Shown: positions 36,412-45,825, numbered from the stretch's first letter. The stretch is DNA of 49,666 nt from Candidatus Obscuribacterales bacterium (GCA_019745505.1 JAIETE010000027.1:1-49666), one strand, 5' to 3'. The notes: a model not told the origin generated them from the letters alone. Translations and numbers: made by a program.

Positions 36412-37117
36412 TTCCATTGCCGCAATTCTTGTTTGCGCAGGCAGTGGCAAACGCTTTGGCGACGATTCGCAAGTCCCCAAGCAATATCAGCTATTAAGAG
36501 GTACACCCGTATATACGTGGGGGCTGAGATGCCTGCTCCAACACCCTCGAATCGAGCGAGTGGTGATAGTGGTAGCCGCAGACATGGAAGAGGAAATAGG
36601 CGCCGACGCACTTAAATGGATCGGCGAAGGCAAGGAGAAGTTATCAGTCACCACTGGAGGTGCGACGCGTCAGGCTTCCGTCTTCAATGGTCTCCAATTC
36701 CTCTCCCGGCAAGTTCGTCCGCCGGATGCGGTTTTGGTGCATGACGCGGCCAGACCATTTATCACCGGCACCATTATTGATGACGTCATCAAGTGCGTCG
36801 AAAAAGAACCAGCCTGCACGGTTGGAAGCCCGGTATCGGATACGGTGAAGCGCGTAGATGACAATATCATCGGAGCTACGGTTGACAGGACCAATCTGGT
36901 AGCAGTACAAACGCCGCAGGCAGCGAGATTTGCAGAACTTCTCAAAGCGCATCAACGCGCAGAAGCCGATGGTTGGGTCACCACGGACGATGCCGCGATC
37001 ATGGAGATGGCAGGATATAAAGTGAGTGTGGTCTTGAGTACAAGATGGAACATCAAGATCACTACAAAAGAAGACTTGCAGATATGCGAAGCACTAGCTC
37101 TCTCAATTAATCGTTGA
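36398..37117 (+). CDS. ispD: 2-C-methyl-D-erythritol 4-phosphate cytidylyltransferase
   Basis: Third step of the MEP isoprenoid pathway: joins CMP to methylerythritol phosphate. 239 residues from GTG 36398. The nucleotide loop is AAILVCAGSGKRFG, less common than the usual PAAGxGxRM. It is followed by PKQYQLLRGTPVYTW, VLVHDAARPFI, VDRTNLVAVQTPQAARF and TTDDAAIMEMAGYKVSVVLS. I place the start at GTG because longer in-frame starts lie deep in scpB and add residues not seen in the family; the ribosome binding site is weak, so coupling with scpB is likely. A terminator follows 31 bp after the stop. ispF is not adjacent. Confidence 0.93.
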   Translation: MTSVNSIAAILVCAGSGKRFGDDSQVPKQYQLLRGTPVYTWGLRCLLQHPRIERVVIVVAADMEEEIGADALKWIGEGKEKLSVTTGGATRQASVFNGLQFLSRQVRPPDAVLVHDAARPFITGTIIDDVIKCVEKEPACTVGSPVSDTVKRVDDNIIGATVDRTNLVAVQTPQAARFAELLKAHQRAEADGWVTTDDAAIMEMAGYKVSVVLSTRWNIKITTKEDLQICEALALSINR

Positions 37118-37148
37118 CGGAAAGGCAGTACTCATGCGGGTTTTCAAC

Positions 37149-37176
37149 GTGCTATCGCCGGTGGTAGCACCTTTTT
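37149..37176 (+). terminator. Terminator after the smc-ispD operon
   Basis: GTGCTA (37149-37154) pairs with TAGCAC (37165-37170), and a T-rich run CTTTTTCT follows. It is 31 bp after the ispD stop and before a candidate sepF promoter. Confidence 0.65.
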
Positions 37177-37180
37177 CTAC

Positions 37181-37208
37181 TTGCGAAAAACCTGGAATGG
37201 ACTAGAAT
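37181..37208 (+). promoter_or_regulatory. Candidate sepF promoter
   Basis: TTGCGA (37181-37186), 16-bp spacer, TAGAAT (37203-37208; 5/6). It lies right after the ispD terminator. The leader to sepF would be about 140 bases and includes two ATGATAAGA-type direct repeats. Confidence 0.42.
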
Positions 37209-37355
37209 TGTAGCTATGATAAGAGCCATGATAAGACACCATCATAGGTGGCATATTCAATAGATGCTCGAACCGATATTTGTGCAAAACGGTAGTAAGT
37301 CGGTCTCTTATCAACAAAATATACCTACAACGATAAACATCGAAGAAGGACTACT

Positions 37356-37868
37356 ATGGCTGACGACACCCAAGATACGATGAATGAAATCCCGCTGCCT
37401 TCTGGAAGCGGCCGTGGTGCCAGAAAGGAAGTCGACTTATTTCCGGCGATTGCCGAAAAGCGACTCGTGCCTATGACCTCAATGCGCTCATCTGCGCCGG
37501 AGCGTATTGGTACGCAAATATCAATGTTCGAGCCAGTCTCGTTTGACGAAGCTGTTGAAATTGTTGAATGCTTGCGCTCCCGCGCCGCAACAACAATCTC
37601 GTTGGGCAACATGAAGAAGATCGATGCCAACAGATTAGTGGATTTCGTCGCTGGCGCATCAGCTGCCCTTGATGGAGATTTCCACAAGCTCAGCGAGCAA
37701 GTGTATATCTTCTGCCCGAGCAACATCAAAATCACCGTGCCCGGCAAAGCTGCCGCTTCCGGACAACAGGTTCCAGGTTTCGATACAGGCACTGCGCTTG
37801 ACTTCCTGTATTCACCTTCGGGCTCCAATCCGTTTACAACCAGCACCTCACCCTGGCCAAACGCGTAG
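37356..37868 (+). CDS. sepF: Cell division protein SepF
   Basis: Membrane anchor and cross-linker of FtsZ filaments, typical of Gram-positives and cyanobacteria (Cdv2). 170 residues. The conserved C-terminal domain is seen in EPVSFDEAVEIVECLRSRAA, TTISLGNMKKIDANRLVDFV and AGASAALDGDFHKLSEQVYI followed by FCPSNI. The N-terminal segment is not strongly amphipathic, and the C-terminus has a 40-residue low-complexity tail rich in Ser, Thr and Pro. AAGGA lies 5 bases before the ATG. Its position downstream of smc-scpAB-ispD joins segregation with division. Confidence 0.92.
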   Translation: MADDTQDTMNEIPLPSGSGRGARKEVDLFPAIAEKRLVPMTSMRSSAPERIGTQISMFEPVSFDEAVEIVECLRSRAATTISLGNMKKIDANRLVDFVAGASAALDGDFHKLSEQVYIFCPSNIKITVPGKAAASGQQVPGFDTGTALDFLYSPSGSNPFTTSTSPWPNA

Positions 37869-38343
37869 TCCGGATTAATGAATTTTCATCAAGCGCTTGC
37901 TGGGTGTTTGATTCGCAGCTCTTCAAGTTTTTTAACAGCTGCCCTCTAAGTCCGCTGCTATCATTGATGGACAGTGCAAATGATGGAAAGCCCATCAGGT
38001 GCAGTGTTTCCTCCTTACCTAATCCACCACAAACAAGTTCTTCCCTCCCAGATTTCCTCGGGGAGGGAAGTCTTCTTTGTATGCTCTGAATATCCGCGAG
38101 ATATCCGTTTTTATTGGACTGAAAAGCTGAATATGCTTGCCTAAATGGGATTTTGCCGGGCAAACGGGGTCAAAATTGCGAGTTTCGGCGGCGCGGGTGG
38201 TATATCGCCATTGGAAAGGGCAGATATAAGGCCTTAATAGATACCTGGATCTAATATCAGACAGTTTTACTAAGGCACAGATTTTTCGAAGCACCTTTTG
38301 TACGATGGGATCCTAGCGACGCAACCCGCTGCTACAGGCTGAC
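37869..38343. other. Intergenic region between sepF and the kinase gene
   Basis: 475 bp without a credible gene. The main feature is a 10-bp perfect hairpin at 38040-38070. The promoter of the kinase gene should lie in the last 150 bp, but no convincing -35/-10 pair was identified. Confidence 0.5.
38040..38070 (+). terminator. Strong hairpin, probable terminator
   Basis: CTTCCCTCCC (38040-38049) pairs perfectly with GGGAGGGAAG (38061-38070), loop of 11, followed by TCTTCTTT. It is about 170 bp after the sepF stop. The T tract is interrupted, so termination efficiency is uncertain. Confidence 0.5.
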
Positions 38344-41300
38344 ATGACATTTACGCCAACGACAAACGATCCGCTAATCGGCAAAATACTCGCCGAGCGC
38401 TACCGAATTACCGAACTGGTGGGCGCCGGAAGATTCAGCATCGTATACAAGGGCCAACACCTATTTATGGACCGCTCTGTGGCAATGAAGACATTGCAGT
38501 CCAATCTTGTCGAAGACCAGACCATCATCAAACGCTTCGAGAAGGAAGCGGTCGCACTCAGCAAACTGCGCCACCCCAACATCGTTTCGGTCTACGATTG
38601 CTTCGTTCATACAAATGGACAACCTTTCCTCGTAATGGACTTCCTGGACGGTCATACGCTCGAGGAGCTTCTCAACGAGCGTGGTGCCATTCCACCCAAA
38701 TTGATGCGGGCGATAATCTTTCAGGCTTCCGCCGGGCTGGCTCACGCTCACCAGAGTGGAGTCCTGCACCGCGACATCAAGCCGGACAACATCATTCTTT
38801 TGCCACGCGAGAAGACCGATGAAAGGGTCCGACTGCTGGACTTCGGCTTTGCGTTGCTGCAGGGAGACCTGGAAAGGCTGACCCTTTCTGGCACACTTTG
38901 TGGCAGCCCCGCCTACATAAGTCCGGAGAGATGGAAAGGCAAAGAGCTGGATGCACGCTCCGATATATATTCACTGGCTGTCGTAATGTTCCAGGGGCTC
39001 ACAGGGCAGTTGCCTTTCAAAGCGTCTTCGCTCGAAGAACTGCGCAACATGCACGTTTCGCAAGAGCCGCCGAAAATCGGCGACATTCTGCCTTCGCTTA
39101 AGGATGACCAGGTCGCGCATCAGATCTTGGCGAAAGCACTGGCAAAAGATCCCGAAGATCGTTATCAGACGATGAAAGACTTCCACAATGCCATAAAGGT
39201 TTGGTCGCCGAACAGCGACGATGCAGAAATTGCGCAGTGGGCAAAAAATGTTGCGCCGAAACCTCCGGCAAAACCAGCGCAGCCGACAATAGCACAACCG
39301 GTTTCGCTGCAGCCTATGCCACCACAGGCAGTGCCGCCTCAAGGGCAAGCACCGGCGCAAGCACCGGCGCAAGGACAGCCGCAGACTCAAGGTCATGCGC
39401 AGCCTCAGGATCAAGCGCAGGCTGGAGCGCAGCAGCCTAACGCGGGAGGACAGCAAGGAGTTCCGCCTGCCGGCAGCCCTTCACCTGCCGCTGGACAAGT
39501 CGCGCCATCCGCAACAGAAAAACATTTCGACGGCACGACGACTCTGCAAGAAAGACAGCCAAAACCCGCTTTCGACGACTCAGCATCACTACCCAAAGGT
39601 GAGTCGTCGTCCCAGGCACCCGTGCCGATGGGCGCAGACCAAACACCACCGCCCAAGGGTTATGTCGCGGTTGATATCAACTCTCATCCCCTCTCGCCAG
39701 AAGCATTGGCGAAAATTCCAAAACCAAATCCGCGTGCGTCTCTGACGAAAATGGATGTGGCTTACATACAGGCAATTGCCAAAACACTCGGCGACAGCCT
39801 GGGTGATGAAGCAAAATCAATTGAGATTACACCTGCTCTAGAGCAGGAGATGTCCAAGGCACCACGCGAAGAGACAACGAAGCTGGACTTCAAGTCAATG
39901 CCGGCGCCGGCAGTGCAATCAACTGTTCCTGAACCAGGACCGAAGATTGTGCCTGTAGTAGATCGTCGGCAAAATCGTCAAGGTGAAGCATCAAACGACG
40001 ACCACGATACCCTTCCTGCGTCGACTTGGCCGGCGCCGGATATGTCGCAAAGTTTGATGCCTGCGGCCAAACCATTCAGCGCGAAGCCCGGCATGCCGCC
40101 AAATGCACCGGCACAACCACCAAAACCTGTTCCTGCGCCAGGGCAGCCTGCACCGCCTGCACCGGCATCGCCTCAAGCTCCGGCGGCAAAATCAGCGGAA
40201 GTTGCGCCTGAATGGAATGCAAAGCAAGCGGTAGTACCGGAAAGACCTGAACAACCTGTTCCTCCCGACTGGAATGTAAAACAAGAACTTGCTCCGTGGG
40301 TTCAAAATCCCGATGATTTCAAGCCCAAGTCAGCAGATGGTCCAGGAAAATCGCCGGAAGCGGATACGGGTTCTGCGTCATTCGGCGCGCCGGGTGTTGC
40401 ACCGGCAATGCCGATGGAAACACAGTCGAACGCAACGGGAACTTCTTTTGCACCAGGGGCAATGCCAGGATCACCAGGCAGTTTTCAAAGCGGACCACCT
40501 GGTTCAACCTCAACACCGGCCGGTTCACCCTCATCACCACCCGTAACACCACCGGGCTCCGGAAGCGCAGATCAATCCGCAGCTGCGGCATCATTCGGCT
40601 CGTCTGCCTGGGCACCCCAGTCAGGTCCTGTATTTGGGCAGGCACCGCCAGGCATCACACCGGTAGGGACGGGGGAATCGCCGCCACCAAATATGTCAAT
40701 GATTTCCAGCTCGCGCATTTCGCCAGTCTTGCCCGGCAGTCCGTCACCGGACGTGGATGCACCGGGAGCGGTGCCTTGGACAAATGCGACTTCATCTTCT
40801 CCGGTCGACTTCGGGAAGATTTTTGCTGATGTCTCACCTATAAATGATCCTGGCATATCAGCGACCATGCCTGCAGGCATACCGGCAAGCATGCAAGCCG
40901 GCATGGGCAATGAATCTCCTGCGGCAGATTCATCCGGCATTTCCGTCACCTCGGATGGTCGTCCGGCGCCGCCAAAAGGCTCGAAGAAGCGCGGTCGTTT
41001 GCCTACCTTTGTCGATAAAGATGTTAGTGAAGACGACGGCGCTGCAATCGGTGAAAGACCTGCGAAAAAGGGCGGACCGGGAATGCTCATCGCTGGTGTC
41101 GCAGTGACAGTATTCATTTTCGCCGGCATTGGAATCGCGACATGGTTGTTGACCAACGTCAATCAGTCCAATTCTCCGACGGCAAATCCTCAGTCCGCCT
41201 CGACTCCTACTCCAGGCGCGGATACAAATTCCCAGCAGACATCTCAGACAGCCGAGACAACTCCGACAACGCCGGACTCGTCAGCTTCCACGACAGGAAC

Positions 41301-41781
41301 CAGCGAACCTGCACCAAACGCCACTGATACAGCGGTGCAGACGCCTACTGCAACAGATACATCCAGCGACGAAACCAAAGGCGAGACAGCAACGGCTCCA
41401 TCCAATCCCGAGCCGGCAGCGAAGACGGCGACTGCTCCGACACCTGCAGCTGCGCCTGCGAAGCCGGAGCCGGCAAAACCGGAGCCTGCAAAACCGCCGG
41501 TTACTGCTGCGAAAGCACCTCCCGCGCCGAAGAAAGAAGAACACTCAACTGGCGGTTGGTTCGGATTCCCATCTTTCAATCAGAACAACCAGGAGAAAAA
41601 GGCTGAACCGGCTCCTGTGACGGCAAACGTAGAATCAGCGAAGCCTGCAGCACCACCGAAGAAGAAGAAAAAGAAACCCAAGCGAATTCCGGTCGCCCAT
41701 AAAGCTCCGGCTGCCAGTTCTAGCAGCGGCTTCGTAGAAGTAGAAGTAAGCCCCAGCAGACGAGCATACCGTTCGTATTAA
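38344..41781 (+). CDS. Membrane-anchored Ser/Thr protein kinase with a long disordered linker
   Basis: 1145 residues. Residues about 18-285 are a complete Hanks-type kinase: glycine loop GAGRFSIVYKG, Lys49 in VAMK, Glu68, HRDIKPDN (catalytic Asp144), DFG at 166-168 and SPERW in the activation segment. Residues about 290-905 are Pro/Ala/Gln/Ser-rich low complexity, without recognisable domains. A single membrane helix follows (MLIAGVAVTVFIFAGIGIAT, about 913-932). The outside part (about 205 residues) is Thr/Ala/Pro rich and ends in a Lys-rich cluster (KKKKKKPKRIPVAHKAP) before a short tail. No PASTA, WD40 or TPR sensor domain is seen. The ribosome binding site is weak. It converges with rnj, 5 bp apart. 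Confidence 0.93.
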   Translation: MTFTPTTNDPLIGKILAERYRITELVGAGRFSIVYKGQHLFMDRSVAMKTLQSNLVEDQTIIKRFEKEAVALSKLRHPNIVSVYDCFVHTNGQPFLVMDFLDGHTLEELLNERGAIPPKLMRAIIFQASAGLAHAHQSGVLHRDIKPDNIILLPREKTDERVRLLDFGFALLQGDLERLTLSGTLCGSPAYISPERWKGKELDARSDIYSLAVVMFQGLTGQLPFKASSLEELRNMHVSQEPPKIGDILPSLKDDQVAHQILAKALAKDPEDRYQTMKDFHNAIKVWSPNSDDAEIAQWAKNVAPKPPAKPAQPTIAQPVSLQPMPPQAVPPQGQAPAQAPAQGQPQTQGHAQPQDQAQAGAQQPNAGGQQGVPPAGSPSPAAGQVAPSATEKHFDGTTTLQERQPKPAFDDSASLPKGESSSQAPVPMGADQTPPPKGYVAVDINSHPLSPEALAKIPKPNPRASLTKMDVAYIQAIAKTLGDSLGDEAKSIEITPALEQEMSKAPREETTKLDFKSMPAPAVQSTVPEPGPKIVPVVDRRQNRQGEASNDDHDTLPASTWPAPDMSQSLMPAAKPFSAKPGMPPNAPAQPPKPVPAPGQPAPPAPASPQAPAAKSAEVAPEWNAKQAVVPERPEQPVPPDWNVKQELAPWVQNPDDFKPKSADGPGKSPEADTGSASFGAPGVAPAMPMETQSNATGTSFAPGAMPGSPGSFQSGPPGSTSTPAGSPSSPPVTPPGSGSADQSAAAASFGSSAWAPQSGPVFGQAPPGITPVGTGESPPPNMSMISSSRISPVLPGSPSPDVDAPGAVPWTNATSSSPVDFGKIFADVSPINDPGISATMPAGIPASMQAGMGNESPAADSSGISVTSDGRPAPPKGSKKRGRLPTFVDKDVSEDDGAAIGERPAKKGGPGMLIAGVAVTVFIFAGIGIATWLLTNVNQSNSPTANPQSASTPTPGADTNSQQTSQTAETTPTTPDSSASTTGTSEPAPNATDTAVQTPTATDTSSDETKGETATAPSNPEPAAKTATAPTPAAAPAKPEPAKPEPAKPPVTAAKAPPAPKKEEHSTGGWFGFPSFNQNNQEKKAEPAPVTANVESAKPAAPPKKKKKKPKRIPVAHKAPAASSSSGFVEVEVSPSRRAYRSY

Positions 41782-41786
41782 TCGAA

Positions 41787-43577
41787 CTAAGTACTGGTAT
41801 CAGCTCTTGAAGTCGTCGATTGCCGCGAGCGGGATTTCGAGTTGGAGACTTCATTCAAGATAATCTGAACCAAAGGGCTGGCTTTGACATTCTCTTCAAA
41901 GTAATCAGCAAGCCCCATTGCCAGTTGGTGCTTCAATGCCTCTTTTGGAATTTGCTGATTAGCAACAACCTCTTCCAAAAGTCGCTTCGACTCCTCTTGC
42001 ACTTTAAGCACAAACTCTTCGGCCGGAACTCCTTTAGGCAGAATCAAACCGCGCAGTGAAACGTCCGGACCGGCAACCAACTTCAATGAATGATCAACAG
42101 ACATTGCCACGATAACCAGTCCATCTTCGGCGATGTGGCGGCGCTGATCGACGATGCTTTCGTCAATTTCGAATGCGCGCGAAGAGTCGATCAAAATCAC
42201 TCCGGAATCGACTCTGCCGGTTACTGTGGCTTTGTCTTTCGAGACTTCAAGCACTTCGCCGTTTTCCAAGACGAAAGTGTTTTCCGGATCGACATTGCAC
42301 TCGACCGCCAGCTCCGCATGCCGGACCAGCATTCGAAACTCACCATGCAATGGCATGAAGAATTTGGGTTTGCACAGATTGATCATCAGTTTCTGTTCTT
42401 CGCGGCATGCGTGCCCACTCACGTGAATACCTGCATCTCGACCATATACGACATTTGCGCCGCGCAAGAAAAGCGCGTTAATGGTGTTTGCCACCGAACG
42501 TTCGTTGCCTGGAATCGGTGTTGCTGAAACAACTACCGTATCTCCCGGAATGATTTTGATTTGTTTGTGCTCGTTATTGGCAATGCGGCTAAGAGCAGAG
42601 AGCGGCTCGCCCTGACTGCCGGTTGTGAGTATCACAACTTGGTCCAGAGACAACTGCTTAAGTTGATCGACCGGAACAAGCAGACCATCAGGAAAGGTCA
42701 TATAGCCCAGTTCGCGCGCGATGCCTGCCAGGTTGAGCATGGAACGGCCAAGAATCGCCACTTTGCGCTCATATTTGATCGCTGCCTGCAAAACCTGACG
42801 GATACGGTGCACATTGCTTGCAAAAGTCGTAACAATGATGCGATGCGGTGCCGTCGAAAACACTTCATTGAGCTTCGCCCAGACCGTGCGCTCGGACGGA
42901 CTGTAACCGTCTCTCTCGGTGTTGGTGCTATCCGACATCAGAAGCAACACACCCTCATCGCCCGCGCGTGAGAGGCTGGCTATGTCGAACTGTTCTCCAT
43001 CCACAGGAGTAAAGTCGAATTTGAAATCGCCCGTATGAACAAGTGTTCCGACAGGTGTTCTAATGATCAGACTGAACGAATCGGCAATCGAATGTGTGCA
43101 GCGAATGAATTCAACCTGAAAGCAGCCTATCTTCACTTGCTGGCGAGGTTTGACTTTCCGCAAAACGGTAGTTTCTTCCAGACCGTTCTCTTTCAACTTT
43201 CCTTCAAGCAAACCAAGAGCCAGAGCCGGTCCGTATATAACAGGTATGGTCACGTCACGCAGAATGAAAGGAATTCCACCGATGTGATCCTCGTGACCAT
43301 GCGTAATCGCAAGTCCACGAATCTTGTCCTGATTTTCACGCAAGAAAGTAATATCAGGTAAAACCAGATCCACACCCAACTGCTCTTCCGTCGGAAAAGC
43401 AAGTCCGGCATCGACAAGCATGATGTCGCTGCCGCACATGATAGCCATGGTGTTTTTGCCAATCTCACCGAGTCCGCCGAGCGGAATAATTTTGATTGTA
43501 TTGGAGTTGGTATCCAGCTTCGATTTGCTTGACTTCGGCGCTTCGTCTTCTTCTAACGAATTGATCGGATTTGCCAT
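41787..43577 (-). CDS. rnj: Ribonuclease J
   Basis: Metallo-beta-lactamase/beta-CASP nuclease with 5'-3' exo- and endonuclease activity, central to RNA decay and rRNA maturation in bacteria lacking an RNase E-centred system. 596 residues. The zinc motif is THGHEDHIGG (His93, His95, Asp97, His98). Later motifs are CTHSIADSFS, HTGDFKFD and SGHACREEQKLMINLCKPKF. A 25-residue hydrophilic N-terminal tail and a Ser/Arg-rich C-terminus are extra. AAAGGT lies 9 bases before the ATG. It follows dapA, as rnjB does in Bacillus. A 22-bp tandem repeat lies in its leader. Confidence 0.96.
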   Translation of the reverse strand: MANPINSLEEDEAPKSSKSKLDTNSNTIKIIPLGGLGEIGKNTMAIMCGSDIMLVDAGLAFPTEEQLGVDLVLPDITFLRENQDKIRGLAITHGHEDHIGGIPFILRDVTIPVIYGPALALGLLEGKLKENGLEETTVLRKVKPRQQVKIGCFQVEFIRCTHSIADSFSLIIRTPVGTLVHTGDFKFDFTPVDGEQFDIASLSRAGDEGVLLLMSDSTNTERDGYSPSERTVWAKLNEVFSTAPHRIIVTTFASNVHRIRQVLQAAIKYERKVAILGRSMLNLAGIARELGYMTFPDGLLVPVDQLKQLSLDQVVILTTGSQGEPLSALSRIANNEHKQIKIIPGDTVVVSATPIPGNERSVANTINALFLRGANVVYGRDAGIHVSGHACREEQKLMINLCKPKFFMPLHGEFRMLVRHAELAVECNVDPENTFVLENGEVLEVSKDKATVTGRVDSGVILIDSSRAFEIDESIVDQRRHIAEDGLVIVAMSVDHSLKLVAGPDVSLRGLILPKGVPAEEFVLKVQEESKRLLEEVVANQQIPKEALKHQLAMGLADYFEENVKASPLVQIILNEVSNSKSRSRQSTTSRADTST

Positions 43578-43630
43578 CGAATTAATACCTTTGTTTAGTC
43601 TCGGTCTGGGAAGCGGACAGGCTCAAATGC

Positions 43631-43718
43631 GGTTGAACAGGAGTTATTTAGTGGTTGAACAGGAGCTATTTAGTGGTTGGACAGGAGTTATTTAGTGGTT
43701 GGACAGGAGTTATTTAGA
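43631..43718. repeat. 22-bp tandem repeat, four copies
   Basis: Four contiguous 22-bp units: 43631-43652, 43653-43674, 43675-43696 and 43697-43718. Units differ at only two or three positions (GAACAGGAG against GGACAGGAG, and one GAGCTATT). The array lies between dapA and rnj, so it would be in the 5' leader of rnj or the dapA-rnj spacer. On the minus strand each unit contains AACTCCTGT, an anti-Shine-Dalgarno-like string. Confidence 0.95.
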
Positions 43719-43748
43719 GCAATTGAGCAGTGGTGAACAGCGGACAAA

Positions 43749-44660
43749 TTAAACAGCAGACACGGATGGCGCCGACTGTTCCAGTAGTTTATCGAGTACC
43801 GCTTTCTGTTGAACATCGAGCGGAACAAGCGGCAACCGCAAGTTTTCCTTGCAAATACCCATTTTGCTGAGCGCATACTTTACGCACGTAGGATTTGGTG
43901 CGGCAAACAAACCTTTGAAGAGCGGCAAATATTTGTAGTGTAATTCGCGCGCCCTATCGAGCTTGCCATCAAAAAACGCATCGCACATCTCCTTAATTGG
44001 CGCACCGACGACGTGACTGGCAACGCTCACAACACCAGCGGCGCCGACTGAAAGGAATGGCAAAGTCAAATAGTCATCGCCCGAGTAAATGCGAAAATCC
44101 TTCCTGGCATCGCCGGCAATTTCGCCAGCCTGATCGACACTGCCTGTAGAGTCTTTCAGTGCGTGGATATTCTTGTGCTTTTCAGCAAGCTTTACAGTGG
44201 TTTCGCTGGTGATGTTGATGCCTGTGCGTCCCGGAATGTTGTAAACGAGAATCGGCAAGCTGGTGTTGCTCGCGACTTCGCCAAAGTGTGCAAGCAGACC
44301 CGCTTGGTTCGGCTTATTGTAATACGGAGCGACAACGAGCAAACCGTGCGCGCCAAGCTTCTCAGCTTCTTTCGATGCTTCGACGGACTTGCGTGTGTCA
44401 TTCGAGCCAGTGCCCATAATCACTTTGGCGCGCTTGTCTGTGACATCTAGGACAGCCTTGAGCAAATCCTTCTTCTCGTGCGAGTCGAGCGTAGGACTTT
44501 CGCCCGTAGTGCCGGAAACAACGATTGCGCTCGTGCCAGTCTGGATAAGGTGATTGACCAACTTCTCCACTGCCTTGAAGTCTATTTTGTCAGAGTCATC
44601 AAAGGGAGTAATCATCGCGGTGATGACTCTGCCGAACAGTGGTGCGTCTGTGCCTATCAC
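43749..44660 (-). CDS. dapA: 4-hydroxy-tetrahydrodipicolinate synthase
   Basis: Condenses pyruvate with aspartate semialdehyde, the branch point to diaminopimelate and lysine. 303 residues. The Schiff-base lysine is in NIHALKDSTGS, the tyrosine in LPILVYNIPGRTGIN, and the substrate loop is VVSGTTGESPTL. The start is GTG at 44660 with a GGAGGGGAG purine run about 8 bases upstream. It lies after asd (73 bp, with a hairpin between) and before rnj, forming dapB-asd-dapA-rnj on the minus strand. Confidence 0.97.
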   Translation of the reverse strand: MIGTDAPLFGRVITAMITPFDDSDKIDFKAVEKLVNHLIQTGTSAIVVSGTTGESPTLDSHEKKDLLKAVLDVTDKRAKVIMGTGSNDTRKSVEASKEAEKLGAHGLLVVAPYYNKPNQAGLLAHFGEVASNTSLPILVYNIPGRTGINITSETTVKLAEKHKNIHALKDSTGSVDQAGEIAGDARKDFRIYSGDDYLTLPFLSVGAAGVVSVASHVVGAPIKEMCDAFFDGKLDRARELHYKYLPLFKGLFAAPNPTCVKYALSKMGICKENLRLPLVPLDVQQKAVLDKLLEQSAPSVSAV

Positions 44661-44703
44661 TTTCTTCTCTCCCCTCCGAATTTAGACGATGGCTTCACTT
44701 CAA

Positions 44704-44725
44704 CGGGCGGCAATTATGCCGCCCG
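44704..44725 (-). repeat. Perfect hairpin after asd, possibly a relative of the repeat family
   Basis: A 9-bp stem, CGGGCGGCA (44704-44712) with TGCCGCCCG (44717-44725), loop of 4, 8 bp after the asd stop. No T tract follows on either strand. The minus-strand reading shares GGGCGG, ATAA and a final GCCCGTT with the divergent element at 14179-14203, though it lacks the GTRGGGG prefix. Confidence 0.7.
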
Positions 44726-44733
44726 CTTCCGCA

Positions 44734-45780
44734 TTAACTTGCAACCGCTTGCTTGAGCAGCTTGTGCTCGACCAGGTATTCAGCAATGCGAACCGCATTC
44801 AGGGCTGCTCCAATGCGCAGGTTGTCAGCGACGACCCAGAGGCTGAGCCCCTTTTCGGTCGATGCATCGCGGCGAATGCGACCTACATATACAGGGTCTT
44901 GTCCTGCAGCCTCGAGCGGCGTCGGATAAATGTTTTTCGAAGGATCATCCCAGACTTCGATAATCGGGTCATTTGCCAGAGCCTCGCGCGCTTGAGCGGG
45001 GCTGACTTCCCTTTCGAGGTCGACAGTGACGGCTTCACTGTGGCTTATTACCACAGGAACGCGCACTGCCGTGCAAGTCACCGGCAATTCCGGCAAGTTC
45101 AAAATCTTGCGAGTCTCTTCGATCACCTTCCACTCTTCTTTCGTATAGCCGTTATCGAGAAACTTATCGATGTGTGGAATCAAATTGAAGGCAATTTGCT
45201 TCTGCAATACTTGCGGCGGGTATTCCTGGTCATTGACGATAGCTTTGGTTTGCTGCTCCAGCTCATCCATTGCTTCCTTACCGGCGCCACTCACGGATTG
45301 GTAGGTAGAAACAATAACGCGCTTCAAACCACCAAGCTCATGCAATACCTTGAGCACAGGGACCAATTGCGCCGTCGAGCAATTGGGATTGGCGATAATG
45401 CCTTTGTGCTGCTTGATTGTTTCGCCGTTGACTTCAGGCACAACGAGAGGAACATCTTTGTCCATGCGATAGGCGCTGGTATTGTCGATAACGATAGCAC
45501 CAGCTTGCACTGCCAGTGGTGCGAATTCCAAACTGCGATCCGCGCCGGCCGAAGCAAGAACGATATCTACGTCTTTGAACGCTTCAGCAGATGGTTCGAT
45601 GATTGGATATTGCTTGCCGCAATACTCAATGGTCATGTCTTTAGAGCGGGCGCTGGCAAGAAGTTTCAGCTCGCCGACTGGAAATTTGCGTTCTGCCAAT
45701 ACCTTAAGCAGCTCCGAACCAACGCGTCCGGTAGCTCCTAGAATCGCAACATTCACTGGTCGCTTCGAATTGCCTGTCAC
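44734..45780 (-). CDS. asd: Aspartate-semialdehyde dehydrogenase
   Basis: Reduces aspartyl phosphate to aspartate semialdehyde, feeding lysine, diaminopimelate, threonine and methionine synthesis. 348 residues. The NADP loop is AILGATGRVGSEL, the catalytic cysteine is in IIANPNCSTAQLVPVL, and the histidine region follows VPVVISHSEAVTVDLE. The start is GTG at 45780 with GGAGGA 7 bases upstream; the ATG beside the site is out of frame. It lies 45 bp after dapB. Confidence 0.97.
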   Translation of the reverse strand: MTGNSKRPVNVAILGATGRVGSELLKVLAERKFPVGELKLLASARSKDMTIEYCGKQYPIIEPSAEAFKDVDIVLASAGADRSLEFAPLAVQAGAIVIDNTSAYRMDKDVPLVVPEVNGETIKQHKGIIANPNCSTAQLVPVLKVLHELGGLKRVIVSTYQSVSGAGKEAMDELEQQTKAIVNDQEYPPQVLQKQIAFNLIPHIDKFLDNGYTKEEWKVIEETRKILNLPELPVTCTAVRVPVVISHSEAVTVDLEREVSPAQAREALANDPIIEVWDDPSKNIYPTPLEAAGQDPVYVGRIRRDASTEKGLSLWVVADNLRIGAALNAVRIAEYLVEHKLLKQAVAS

Positions 45781-45825
45781 TTCTCATTCCTCCGTTTGTT
45801 TGGTTCAGAGTTGAACCTTTTCTGC

